A DNA stretch of 64,000 nt from Planctomycetota bacterium. Lineage in GTDB: Bacteria > Planctomycetota > Brocadiia > SM23-32 > JAKLEA01. Both the position numbers and the translations under genes were made by a program. The stretch's first letter is position 1; the number at the start of each line of letters is the position of its first letter. Shown in pieces: positions 1 through 8,588 of the stretch. The notes under the pieces were generated by a model, which was given only the letters and a program-made list of their open reading frames with translations, searched no databases and had not been told where the DNA came from. The stretch lies in contig JAKLEA010000002.1 in the NCBI GenBank assembly GCA_022711755.1, forward strand, positions 1 through 64,000, read 5' to 3'.

Positions 1-77
1 TCTGTGATCTTGCCATACCCCTGCACCTCCTCTTATATCACCACTCCACCTCTTGCCCAAATCCAAAACCGCACCCC

Positions 78-1166
78 TTGCGTTGGATACTCCAGATTGA
101 CGATCTTCGCAAAGCGCCCGGCTGCCTGAACGACAGGCTTGGGCCGGTGGCGGTTCTTGCCGTCTTTTCGATGCTGACCGGCCTTGCGAGGGCCGACGAC
201 GGGAGCCTTCCTCTGGAACGGTCCTACTGGCTTCATGCGTCTCTGGCGGATGATGCGCGGCTCAACTACTGGGGGACGGGATTTCCGCCGGCAGCGCCCG
301 CCACGGACGGGGAGATTGCTAACGCTGCGCGACTGCTCTCGCAGGACTTCGCGGCCAACCGGCTGTATCTGATTTATAATCGGGAAATCCCCCTCGATGC
401 GGCAATGCGGGTTTTCAGAAGTTGGAAGAGGCATTGCCCGCGCGGCGTCGAAATTGTCCCCACACTCCTGCTCAGGATGTATGACGCCGGGATGGCGGAG
501 GTCTTCCCAGTCGCCGAGGCGGAAGCCTTGTGCGGATTCCTCAAGCGCGAAATCAATCCAGATCGCATTGCCGTCTACGACGTTTATCCGAACAGGGATT
601 TCGGGAAATGCCTACCTGTTCTGTCTTCCGTATTTCCGAACGGTCTGATACGGGTTGGATTGCAGCCCGACGAGGATTTGCCGAAACCTTTTACCGGGGC
701 TGTCGAGGACACGTGGAGCGCCTTCTGCCACGGAAAGACCGGCGAGGATTGGAAATGCCCGGGCTTCGGCGCGGACGCTCTGCGCTCCTGGGTCAGGCGA
801 CGCAACTCCGGCCCCGGCCCTATCGCGTGGGATCTGATAATCGTCGCGTGGGATTATGCGCCGACGAAGCGCGGCGAGTTCCCGGGCTACGACGACGCCG
901 AAAAGAACATGCCGCTGCCTGCCGGGCGCAATGCTCAGGCGGCAAAGATGATCCTCTCGGAAGCTGAGCGAAACGCCATTTCCGGTTTCAGCAGCGATCT
1001 TTTCATACTGCACGTCAATTCGGCGTCAATATCGCATGACGGCAAGGCCGGGGCATTCTATCGCACGCTCCGGAATGGCGTGAGATACACGGGGTATTAC
1101 CGAGAGCCGTTTGAAGAAATCGCGCGGCTTTACGGAAGCATTCGCGCAACCGGCGGGATCGAATGA
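78..1166 (+). CDS. Secreted protein of unknown function
   Basis: I do not recognise a family. The 362-residue reading frame opens with TTG. A hydrophobic segment (VAVLAVFSMLTGLA, about residues 24-37) is followed by a plausible signal peptidase site (ARA-DD), so the mature protein is probably exported. The alternating hydrophobic strands and acidic residues of the mature part would fit a TIM-barrel glycosidase-like fold, but no catalytic signature could be assigned. The start is uncertain: a GTG at 147 would leave only a minimal signal peptide, and the first bases of the window offer no clear ribosome binding site. It converges on prfA, whose 3' end lies 20 bases away. Confidence 0.6.
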   Translation: MRWILQIDDLRKAPGCLNDRLGPVAVLAVFSMLTGLARADDGSLPLERSYWLHASLADDARLNYWGTGFPPAAPATDGEIANAARLLSQDFAANRLYLIYNREIPLDAAMRVFRSWKRHCPRGVEIVPTLLLRMYDAGMAEVFPVAEAEALCGFLKREINPDRIAVYDVYPNRDFGKCLPVLSSVFPNGLIRVGLQPDEDLPKPFTGAVEDTWSAFCHGKTGEDWKCPGFGADALRSWVRRRNSGPGPIAWDLIIVAWDYAPTKRGEFPGYDDAEKNMPLPAGRNAQAAKMILSEAERNAISGFSSDLFILHVNSASISHDGKAGAFYRTLRNGVRYTGYYREPFEEIARLYGSIRATGGIE

Positions 1167-1186
1167 ACGAGACGGGGGAGTGACGA

Positions 1187-2293
1187 TCACTGCGCCGCCA
1201 GGGCCTTCAGGCGAAGCTCAAGATCGTGATGGGCCAGGCTATCGAACAGTTCGTCTATCTCGCCCAGCAAGATGCGCTCCAACCCGTGCATGTTGAAGCC
1301 GATGCGGTGATCGGTCAGGCGGTCCTGCGGGAAGTTATAGGTTCTGATGCGTTCGTTCCGGTCGCCGCTGCCCACCTGTGTTCGGCGAAGTTCGCTGCGT
1401 TCCTTCTGAAGCTTTTCCTGTTCCATCTCATACAGTCTTGACCGCAGCAGTTTCAGCGCTTTGTCGCGGTTGCGGTGCTGGCTCTTCTCGTCCTGGCATC
1501 GGACCGTTATGCCGGTCGGCTTGTGTATCAGCCTGACGCAGGAGCTTGTCTTGTTGACCTTCTGCCCGCCCGGTCCCTGGGACCTGATGAACTGCATGTC
1601 CAGGTCCTCGGGCTTAAGCTCGACGTCAACCTCCTCGGCCTCGGGCATGACGGCCACGGTGGCCAGCGAAGTGTGGATGCGCCCCTGCGATTCTGTTTCC
1701 GGAACGCGCTGGACGCGATGGCCACCGCTTTCAAAGCGCAGCTTTTCGTAGACGCCGCCGCCCTGGACGGAGAACACGATTTCGCGCAGGCCTCCCATGT
1801 CGGACGGGCTGGAGTCCATGATCTCCACCTTCCAGCCTCGCCGTTCCGCGTAGCGGGAATACATTCTGAATAATTCCGCCGCGAAGAGCGCGGCCTCCTC
1901 CCCGCCCGTGCCGGCCCGGATTTCCATGATGACGTCGCGGTTGTTGGTCGAATCCGCGGTGACGAATATCGAGAGGAGATCGTCGGTCAGACCGCCGATT
2001 TCCTTTTCTGCGGCTGCGGACTCGTCCTGAGCAAGTTCCTTGAACTCATTGTCAGCCGATGGATCGTCAAGGATCGCCCGGGCCTCGTCAAGCCTCGTCT
2101 TTGCGGCTGCGTACCGGGCATAGGTTTCGGCCATGCGGGCCATCCCGCCGCGCTCGCGCAGAAGTTCGCGATACAGGGGTTGATTGGCAATGACTTCCGG
2201 ATCGGCGATCCTGCGCTCGATTTCCAGGAATCGCTCGTGCCGCTTCCCGATCTGCTGAATTACGTTCTGCTTTATTTCCCAGGCAATGTCCAC
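1187..2293 (-). CDS. prfA: Peptide chain release factor 1
   Basis: RF1 recognises UAA and UAG stop codons and triggers peptide release on the ribosome. The 368-residue length is normal for the family. The universal GGQ loop is at about residues 242-244 (SQGPGGQKVNKTS). The codon-recognition PxT tripeptide is PET at 198-200 in HRVQRVPETESQGRIHTS, marking RF1 and not RF2, which has SPF. The start used is GTG at 2293. The gene lies downstream of rpmE in the same direction, a common pairing, but prmC (the GGQ methylase) does not follow; instead a converging gene is met. Confidence 0.95.
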   Translation of the reverse strand: MDIAWEIKQNVIQQIGKRHERFLEIERRIADPEVIANQPLYRELLRERGGMARMAETYARYAAAKTRLDEARAILDDPSADNEFKELAQDESAAAEKEIGGLTDDLLSIFVTADSTNNRDVIMEIRAGTGGEEAALFAAELFRMYSRYAERRGWKVEIMDSSPSDMGGLREIVFSVQGGGVYEKLRFESGGHRVQRVPETESQGRIHTSLATVAVMPEAEEVDVELKPEDLDMQFIRSQGPGGQKVNKTSSCVRLIHKPTGITVRCQDEKSQHRNRDKALKLLRSRLYEMEQEKLQKERSELRRTQVGSGDRNERIRTYNFPQDRLTDHRIGFNMHGLERILLGEIDELFDSLAHHDLELRLKALAAQ

Positions 2294-2388
2294 GCCGGAA
2301 GTCCCTTTACCGGAAGCATGGATTACAGGTTCGAGAGTCCCTCAAGCCCCGACGCCCACGGCTGAGACTTCGAATATGGCGTCTGCCC

Positions 2389-2411
2389 GGCGACGGGAAA
2401 GTCCCGCCGCC
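2389..2411 (-). other. Imperfect hairpin between rpmE and prfA
   Basis: GGCGACGGGA and TCCCGCCGCC pair with one mismatch around a 3-base loop in the 169-base gap between rpmE and prfA. No T-run follows in either direction, so it is at best a weak attenuator or RNA-stability element. Confidence 0.25.
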
Positions 2412-2462
2412 GCTGCCTGACGGCGCGCGCGCGGCGGGCGGCGACTGAATGCCGCAGACGGA

Positions 2463-2687
2463 TTATGAGGTCTTTGCCTGCTCGCCGAGAACCTTGGCGT
2501 AACGGCGCTTGAAGCGCTCGACGCGTCCGGTCGAATCCAGCAGTTTCTGCTTGCCCGTGTAAAACGGGTGGCACTTTGAGCAGATTTCGACGGCGATCTT
2601 CTTTGACGTGGAGCGGGTCATGAACTTCTCGCCGCAACCGCACGTCACCTGACAATCGCCGTACTTGGGATGAATATCCTTCTTCAT
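2463..2687 (-). CDS. rpmE: Ribosomal protein bL31, zinc-binding type
   Basis: This is the 74-residue large-subunit ribosomal protein bL31. The typical opening [10 protein letters not shown] is present, with zinc ligands at about C16, C18, C36 and C39 (CGCG and CSKC), which marks the Zn-dependent (C+) paralogue. A GTG two codons upstream is possible, but ATG at 2687 is preceded by GAGGTG at a 5-base spacing and matches the family N-terminus. The gene is co-directional with prfA downstream. Nothing in the window suggests a zinc-independent second copy. Confidence 0.96.
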   Translation of the reverse strand: MKKDIHPKYGDCQVTCGCGEKFMTRSTSKKIAVEICSKCHPFYTGKQKLLDSTGRVERFKRRYAKVLGEQAKTS

Positions 2688-3174
2688 GTTCACACCTCTG
2701 ACAGGGATGAAAGGTCGGGATTTCTCGAAATCCGGCCGCGCTATTTGAATCGTAACGCCTTTTTATTCAAGGAGTTAAGCCACACCAGCGCCGGGAACAA
2801 GCCGGCGTCGTCCGATCGTGGCTCTTACCGCAGAATTCGTCATGATACATGATGTCGGCATTAATGGCAACAGCTATTATCTGGAAAATGTAACAGGTCA
2901 GAACATGCGAGGGAATGGCATGGTGGCGGGTGTCTTATGGTTTTTTGCAGCGATTCGGTCGGCATCGCACTGCAGGGGCGCAGTTATTGTTACATTGCGC
3001 AGATTGGGCTCATTGCCTTACGCTCAATCTTCCTACTCGTCTTTGCGCTCTTTCTGCGCCTGCCGCGGAACGATGATTCCGCCGGGACATCATGCCGAAG
3101 ACTACAGCGCCGGACAGATCAGGGACAAACTGCCGGTTCATGCCCCCCGCGCCTGATCGCCCGCACCATTGGCG
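2688..3174. other. Intergenic region upstream of rpmE, no gene supported
   Basis: These 487 bases separate the PBP2 stop codon from the rpmE start. Short open frames exist on the plus strand, but they lack ribosome binding sites and recognisable protein content. A small inverted repeat CGCCGG-N7-CCGGCG lies near 2791-2809. The rpmE promoter must lie here, but no convincing -35/-10 pair was found. Confidence 0.5.
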
Positions 3175-5223
3175 CTACGGCAGATTCTGAAGCCTCTCCC
3201 ATGTCTTCTCGATCATCTCCTCAGCTATCGGCCCAGCGACCTCTCCGCCATGGCCCTTCACCCGCTCCGCCACAACAGTGATTGCGTAACGCGGATTGTC
3301 GTATGGGAAGTAGCCGGTCAGCCACGCGTGGTTGATATCGCCTCCGCGCGAGAGTTCCGCAGTGCCCGTCTTTGCCGCCACCCGGTAGCGCGCAAGGCCC
3401 GTTGAACGCGCCGTTCCCGTCACGGGCACGCGCCTCATCCCTTCCTTTATTGCCGCCATCGTTTCGTCCGAAAGCCCGACCTTCCGCTCCGCCATGGGCG
3501 GCTGATATCTCTGGCGACGCGAACCCCCGGCGTCCGTGACTTCAATGAGGAAATGCGGCGTCGGAACCGTTCCTCCGTTTGCCAGCGCAGCCGTCATGCA
3601 CGTCACCTGCAGCGGCGAGACCTCCACGCGCCCCTGCCCGATGGCCATGTTCATCAGGTCCAGCTTCGAGGCTGGAACCGGCATCCGCCCGGCATTCTCG
3701 GCAAGCAGGTCAATGTTCGTCGGACTTGCGAAACCGAACCGCCTGGCATATTCCGGCAGGAACTCATAACCTTTCTGCTGTCCGAGCATCTCCCCGACGT
3801 CGAAGAAAAAGACGTTGCATGAATTCTCAATCGCCTGCACGACAGACTGCGGGCCATGCCCCCATCGCGCATTGCAACGCAGCGTCGTATGTTGCACGTC
3901 CTTGGCCCCACCGCAGAGGAAGGCCGTCTCCGTTGTTATCACGCCCGATTCAAGACCCGCCGCTGCCACGACCATCTTGAACGACGATCCGGGTGGCATC
4001 CCGGCCTGGATCGCGCGGTTGAAGAGCGGCGCATGTGGATGCTCCGCCAGCTTTGTGTATTCCTGCCGCAAGGTGTTTGTATTGTAGGACGGGACGGAGA
4101 CCATTGCGATCACCTCCCCGTTGCGACAGTCCATCAACACGAACGCCCCGCGCTGGACGTTCGTATCGGACGTGCGCGCCTTGTCCATCGCAACCATCGC
4201 TGCGCGCTGGATCACGGGGTCAAGGCTGATCCTGATGTCCGCGCCGTGGACGGGCGGAATCTCGAAAAGCACATTCTGGACGTTCAGGTCGTCCAGGGAT
4301 TTCTCCTCCCTGACCCACCCGCGCCCGCCGCGCAGGATTGACTCATAGTATCCCTCCAACCCGATAACGCCCCGCTTATCGCCGGGGATGTATGTGTCGT
4401 CTGATTCCGCGTCGCGCCTTGTCTTAATCCAGCCCTCGAAGGCCGGGAGTTCCTTCGGTTTCCACTCTCCTTCTGGAATCGCCCCCATGTAACCGAGCAC
4501 GTGCGGCGCAAGCGCGCCGTCCGGGCATATGCGCTCGGTTTCCTGCTGAACCTCGACTCCGGGCAGCATGTCCAGGTTCTCTTCGAGGACGGCCACCTTC
4601 TCAAACTGCACGTGATCAACGATCGGATATGATTCGTCCTGTTCACCGATGCGCAGGTTGGGGAGGGAGGTTCGCTTGTTGACGGTTTGCCACATGCGCT
4701 CCACTTTTTCGATGCGCCTGGCCGCCGCCGCCAGCAGTTCTTCGCGCGGGACCTTGGTCAATTCCGGAATGACGCGATCCCACGCCGTATCCGGGCTGTG
4801 GCATTCCAGGCATCGCCCCTTGAACTCGCGCAACTTGCGCCGGCTGCGGTATGTGCCGCCGCCGGGACGGTGGCATTGCGCGCAGTTTGAGCCGTCCGGC
4901 GCCGGCGGCCCCACTTCCTTGTGCTCCCGCATTGAGCTTAGCCGCTGCGGCCATTGGCGCGTTTGCACAAGGCTGGCATAAAGCAGGTTCGGATAATTGA
5001 CCTTGATCGTGAAGTAACTCTCGTCCCGCGCCAGCGGCGTCCCGTCCCGCGCGTAGATCGTCCCCCGCCGCGTCTCCAGCCGATTCTGGACGAGCGTCGT
5101 TGAACGGAACCTGTCCGCAAACCGCTCCCCCATCGAAAGCTGGACCATCCCCAGCCTTACGATGAGAACCATGAAGAGGGCGGCGATCCCAAGCAGGATC
5201 GCGTCAAAACGTGAAAATTCCAT
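3175..5223 (-). CDS. mrdA: Penicillin-binding protein 2-type transpeptidase with two CxxCH motifs
   Basis: This is a class B PBP (elongasome-type D,D-transpeptidase), 682 residues, with one N-terminal membrane anchor (about residues 8-29) and the bulk in the periplasm. The catalytic set is complete: SSFK (S413, K416), SCN (468-470) and KTG (618-620). Between the N-terminal segment (RRGTIYARDGTPLA) and the dimerisation domain is an unusual insert of about 60 residues. It holds CAQCH (114-118) and CLECH (138-142), each a canonical c-type haem attachment motif. This is not part of any PBP2 I know. No mreC, mreD or rodA is adjacent. The start is ATG at 5223; the ribosome binding site is weak. The gene name is by similarity, and assignment to a PBP3-like group cannot be excluded. 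Confidence 0.88.
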   Translation of the reverse strand: MEFSRFDAILLGIAALFMVLIVRLGMVQLSMGERFADRFRSTTLVQNRLETRRGTIYARDGTPLARDESYFTIKVNYPNLLYASLVQTRQWPQRLSSMREHKEVGPPAPDGSNCAQCHRPGGGTYRSRRKLREFKGRCLECHSPDTAWDRVIPELTKVPREELLAAAARRIEKVERMWQTVNKRTSLPNLRIGEQDESYPIVDHVQFEKVAVLEENLDMLPGVEVQQETERICPDGALAPHVLGYMGAIPEGEWKPKELPAFEGWIKTRRDAESDDTYIPGDKRGVIGLEGYYESILRGGRGWVREEKSLDDLNVQNVLFEIPPVHGADIRISLDPVIQRAAMVAMDKARTSDTNVQRGAFVLMDCRNGEVIAMVSVPSYNTNTLRQEYTKLAEHPHAPLFNRAIQAGMPPGSSFKMVVAAAGLESGVITTETAFLCGGAKDVQHTTLRCNARWGHGPQSVVQAIENSCNVFFFDVGEMLGQQKGYEFLPEYARRFGFASPTNIDLLAENAGRMPVPASKLDLMNMAIGQGRVEVSPLQVTCMTAALANGGTVPTPHFLIEVTDAGGSRRQRYQPPMAERKVGLSDETMAAIKEGMRRVPVTGTARSTGLARYRVAAKTGTAELSRGGDINHAWLTGYFPYDNPRYAITVVAERVKGHGGEVAGPIAEEMIEKTWERLQNLP

Positions 5224-5289
5224 CGGACCGGACCTGTTGTTCGGTCCCCTCCAGTCTTCTCCCCTCCGCGCCGGTCCGAAGCCGCAGTC

Positions 5290-6342
5290 CTATTTCAGGT
5301 ATTTCTTGATATCCGGGCTGACGGCCTCCTGGATTTCCGGCTTGGCGAGATTCTCGCGCGTGATGACGTAGACGCCCGTGTCTATCCGCTTCTCGACCTT
5401 CTTTCCGTTGAGGTGTTCCACTGCGGCCTTCACGGCCTCGTAGCCCATCTTGAACGGATGCTGCGCGACCAGCGCGTCCAGGGACTTCTCCGTCAATGCA
5501 GTCTGAAGCGCGGGCGTCGCGTCAAAACCAACCATTTTTATCTTTCCCGCCTTGTTCAGGGACTTCAGCGCCTGGACCGCCCCGACCGCCGTTGACTCGT
5601 TGCACGCAAAGATGCCGTCCAGGTCGGGATTCTTCGACAGCATGTCCTCGACCTTGCCTTTGGCAAGTTCGACGGTCTGAAGCCCGTATTGTTCGTCAAC
5701 CAGCTTGATATCCGGATATTTCTTCAGCGCTTCCCTGAATCCGTTCTCGCGGTGCGTTGTGGAGGCGCTGCCCGGTGCGTACATGACCAGCGCGACCTTG
5801 CCCTTCCCGCCCAGCAGCCCCGCCAGGGCCTCTCCAGCGTTCATGCCGCCCTTCAGATTGTCCGTCGCGACAAACGACACGTATTTGTCGCACTGTATGT
5901 CCGAATCAAAGATGATGACCGGGATATTGGCTTTCGCCGCCGCCTCGACCGCGGGGACGAGCGCCTTATCGTCCAGCGGCGCCAGCACTATGGCGTCAAC
6001 CTTGCGGCTGACCATGTCCGTCACGATCTGGCTTTGGACTGAAAAGTCTCCCTCTGTGGCCGGGCCTTGCCACTTGATCGAAATCTTTGCGTCCGCGTTG
6101 GAGAGTTCCGCTTCGGCCTTTGCCGCGCCGGCGTGGACGAACTGCCAGAAGACGTGCGACGTGCCCTTCGGGATCACGGCGATGGTGTAAGTTTTCTTTG
6201 CCGCGATGGATTCGCCGCCTCCCGCGGGCTGACCGGTAGCCCCTCCCCCCGTCGGAGCCGGCGGCTGGGACTTCCTGCATCCCGCCGCTGTCAATACCGC
6301 AAGCAACGCAATGGCCGCCGCTATCTTCATTGCATGACGCAT
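5290..6342 (-). CDS. Periplasmic sugar-binding lipoprotein (RbsB-like)
   Basis: This is a type I periplasmic binding protein of the ribose/galactose (Peripla_BP_4) family, 350 residues. ATG at 6342 is preceded by GGAGG at 9 bases; the frame stays open upstream, but that extension has no protein character. The signal peptide ends at a variant lipobox (LTAAGC, C22), followed by a Gly/Pro-rich linker, so it is probably a lipoprotein. The binding fold is clear from IAVIPKGTSHVFWQ, VDAIVLAPLDD, IPVIIFDSD and LDGIFACNESTAVGA. No ABC ATPase or permease gene is adjacent, so its partner is elsewhere or it acts as a receptor. It is 66 bases upstream of the PBP2 gene, and co-transcription is possible. 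Confidence 0.88.
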   Translation of the reverse strand: MRHAMKIAAAIALLAVLTAAGCRKSQPPAPTGGGATGQPAGGGESIAAKKTYTIAVIPKGTSHVFWQFVHAGAAKAEAELSNADAKISIKWQGPATEGDFSVQSQIVTDMVSRKVDAIVLAPLDDKALVPAVEAAAKANIPVIIFDSDIQCDKYVSFVATDNLKGGMNAGEALAGLLGGKGKVALVMYAPGSASTTHRENGFREALKKYPDIKLVDEQYGLQTVELAKGKVEDMLSKNPDLDGIFACNESTAVGAVQALKSLNKAGKIKMVGFDATPALQTALTEKSLDALVAQHPFKMGYEAVKAAVEHLNGKKVEKRIDTGVYVITRENLAKPEIQEAVSPDIKKYLK

Positions 6343-6551
6343 CTGGCATAACCTCCGAACTGTTGCGCGCAAAACACTAGAACACACCGGCCCGGTTAGC
6401 CGGAACGAACGGATGCTGCTTATGCGAATACTATCAATACGCGCCTTCCGCCGCAATAGTTCTGAAATCCCTGCCGCGCCTGTCCGGCAAGCGATTTGTT
6501 GTATCGCAGCAGTCCCGGCCGGCAGGATAACAGGCGGGCGAAACGCCTGCG

Positions 6552-8588
6552 CTACTTCTGGCTTGCGCGCCGCGCCTTCTCCAGGTTGTCCCTGAAATCG
6601 CCATTGCCCGGCGCCAGCCGGGCAGCAGTCATAAACGCCGCGACGGCTCCTTCGGCATCTCCCCCCTCCAGCAGGCATGCCCCGAGAATGTTCCAATAAG
6701 AGGCGTTTCCCGGAGAATCGCCGATCGCCCTGCGGACGCTGTCCGCCGCCGCCGCTAACCTTCCCTTGCCCCGAAAGTCCAGCGCCAGCTTGCAGTAGCG
6801 CCCCGGCTGCCATTCCTTCAGGGCAAGCAGCCCCGGCAACTGGCTCTCTGCCGCTTTCAATCGCCCGGCTCTCAGCAAAACGTCAATCAGCCCGTAGCGG
6901 GCATTAAAGTTCGACGGTTCAAGTTCCACCGCAACCGCCAGATGCTTGATCGCCTCGTCGAATTGGCCGCGGTGAGCCAGCGCAAGCCCCATGTTGGCGA
7001 TTGCGAGAATGTTCTGCGGCTCGATCTCCAGGGCGCGTTTCAGTTCCGCCTCCGCTTCGCGGTTCATGCCCTTTTCCATCATTGCGGCGGCCAGTTGGCT
7101 GTGCGCCATGGCGGTATTGGGCGTGGCAAGGACGACGTCGCGCCAGAGCGAAACGGAGTTCCTCCATGTCGGAAGGCGTTCAATCGTCAGGATCGTTTCA
7201 ACCGTCGCGCAGACCGCCAGCGCTGCGAAAGCCAATGCCCGGCCCGGCTTTGCGACTGATCCCGGACGGGTATGGAAGGCCAATGCCCCCGCTGCCGCGA
7301 ATAGGCCGATTCCGGGAATGTACGTATAGCGATCCGCAAGAGGCCGCGCAGTCGGGATGACCTGTGACATCGGCAGCATGGCGCAGGCGTAGAAGAGCAT
7401 GGCAAACGCGGCCCAGCAGGCCCATGCCGCGCCGGAGCGATATGCCTCCCTGAGCGACAGATAAAACGCGGCGGCATAAACCGCGCAGAAGAAGACGCCG
7501 GGCAAATAATGACTCATCCACGCGCGGTTTCCATGCAGGTATTCCGGCCAGCGATAAAGCGCCGACAGCCCGACCGGCCAGACGTGAAGCCGCAGATGAA
7601 ACGCGAACGAATACGCCGCCCTGGCCATCTGATCCTTCCACGCGCCCGTCCATCCCTCGGGAACCACGCCGAGGCTACTCTGCGACTCGAACATGACGAT
7701 TCCGAATATCACGCCCAGCGTGGCATGAGGGATCACGGCTTTACCGATCCTCCCCATCGCCAACCACTCTTTCGCGTCCGGTCTGCCCCGCCCGGCATTC
7801 CGCAGCCTGCAAGGCAGAAGGGCGATCAGAATGATGGCGAGCGGCCAAACGCACAACGTCCCTTTCGCGCCCATCGAGAGCGCCGCGCAAACCGCGCTCC
7901 CGAAATAAAGCGCAGGCCGCGTAATGCCTTCAATCCTTCCATTCCTAGACTTCCCGCCGACCCGCCCATTTTGCTCAGGCGCAGCCTCCGCAGCCTGCCG
8001 CGCCCCCTGCTTTTCCATTTCAGCAGTCTGACCGAGCCTGAGCGAGTGGAGAAACAGCAGCGCGGACAGCAGCGCGAAGAATCCGCTTTCCGTGTCCTTG
8101 AGTTCCGTCACCCACGCGACTGACTCGACCCTCAGCGGATGCAGACTCCATAACAGCGCTCCTGCGAATGCGCCCCGTAATCCCGCGCCCATCCGCGACA
8201 GAAGGAGCAGCAGAATGGCGGCGTTTGCGGCGTGGAAGAGAACGGTCAGAAGATGAAATGCGCCAGGTTTCAGACCGAACACCCCGCGCCATGCCCTCAG
8301 TGTGAGCCACAGCGTCGGCGCGTAATACCCCTCATGCGGTTCCTTCAGCGCCTTGACGACCCACTCGCTCCCCGGCTGGACGACAAGCGGATTACGCGAA
8401 ATGAAGGCGTCGTCGTCCCAGTTCGTGAATTCGTACGTCACCGTCGGGCTGAAGGCCAGCAGATTGGCTATGGCAACAATCGCTGCCGCGCAAAAAATCA
8501 TTCTGTTTTGGAATCCCGGACGCTGTAGCGTCGCGGCGTGAGCCGGCTCCGGCTCTTGAGGTTTCTGTGGAGTTGGCTGGTTGCTCAT
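6552..8588 (-). CDS. Polytopic membrane protein with C-terminal TPRs, TMTC-like glycosyltransferase
   Basis: This is a 678-residue protein. The N-terminal two thirds carry many hydrophobic helices. The first extramembrane loop has an acidic motif (NWDDDAFISRNP), as in TMTC/PMT-type polyprenyl-phosphate-sugar transferases. The C-terminal third contains tetratricopeptide repeats (AEAELKRALEIEPQN, AIKHLAVAVELEPSN and similar). The likely role is transfer of a lipid-linked sugar to a periplasmic acceptor; this is inferred from family resemblance only. The ATG at 8588 overlaps the stop of the upstream radical SAM gene by four bases (ATGA), and the operon is headed by a GT2 enzyme that could make the lipid-linked sugar. 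The 209 bases downstream, before the binding-protein gene, hold no gene. Confidence 0.75.
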   Translation of the reverse strand: MSNQPTPQKPQEPEPAHAATLQRPGFQNRMIFCAAAIVAIANLLAFSPTVTYEFTNWDDDAFISRNPLVVQPGSEWVVKALKEPHEGYYAPTLWLTLRAWRGVFGLKPGAFHLLTVLFHAANAAILLLLLSRMGAGLRGAFAGALLWSLHPLRVESVAWVTELKDTESGFFALLSALLFLHSLRLGQTAEMEKQGARQAAEAAPEQNGRVGGKSRNGRIEGITRPALYFGSAVCAALSMGAKGTLCVWPLAIILIALLPCRLRNAGRGRPDAKEWLAMGRIGKAVIPHATLGVIFGIVMFESQSSLGVVPEGWTGAWKDQMARAAYSFAFHLRLHVWPVGLSALYRWPEYLHGNRAWMSHYLPGVFFCAVYAAAFYLSLREAYRSGAAWACWAAFAMLFYACAMLPMSQVIPTARPLADRYTYIPGIGLFAAAGALAFHTRPGSVAKPGRALAFAALAVCATVETILTIERLPTWRNSVSLWRDVVLATPNTAMAHSQLAAAMMEKGMNREAEAELKRALEIEPQNILAIANMGLALAHRGQFDEAIKHLAVAVELEPSNFNARYGLIDVLLRAGRLKAAESQLPGLLALKEWQPGRYCKLALDFRGKGRLAAAADSVRRAIGDSPGNASYWNILGACLLEGGDAEGAVAAFMTAARLAPGNGDFRDNLEKARRASQK

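Noticed and set aside
2325..2350. tRNA-like T-loop (ggttcgagagtcc) between rpmE and prfA
   Set aside because: No matching acceptor, anticodon or D stems could be built around it.
2818..3281. Overlapping short plus-strand frames upstream of rpmE
   Set aside because: Two frames of similar length overlap each other and the PBP2 3' end. Neither has start signals or recognisable content.
6343..6813. Upstream extension of the sugar-binding lipoprotein frame to 507 codons
   Set aside because: The extension has no signal or domain character. ATG 6342 has a good Shine-Dalgarno and starts a signal peptide with a lipobox.
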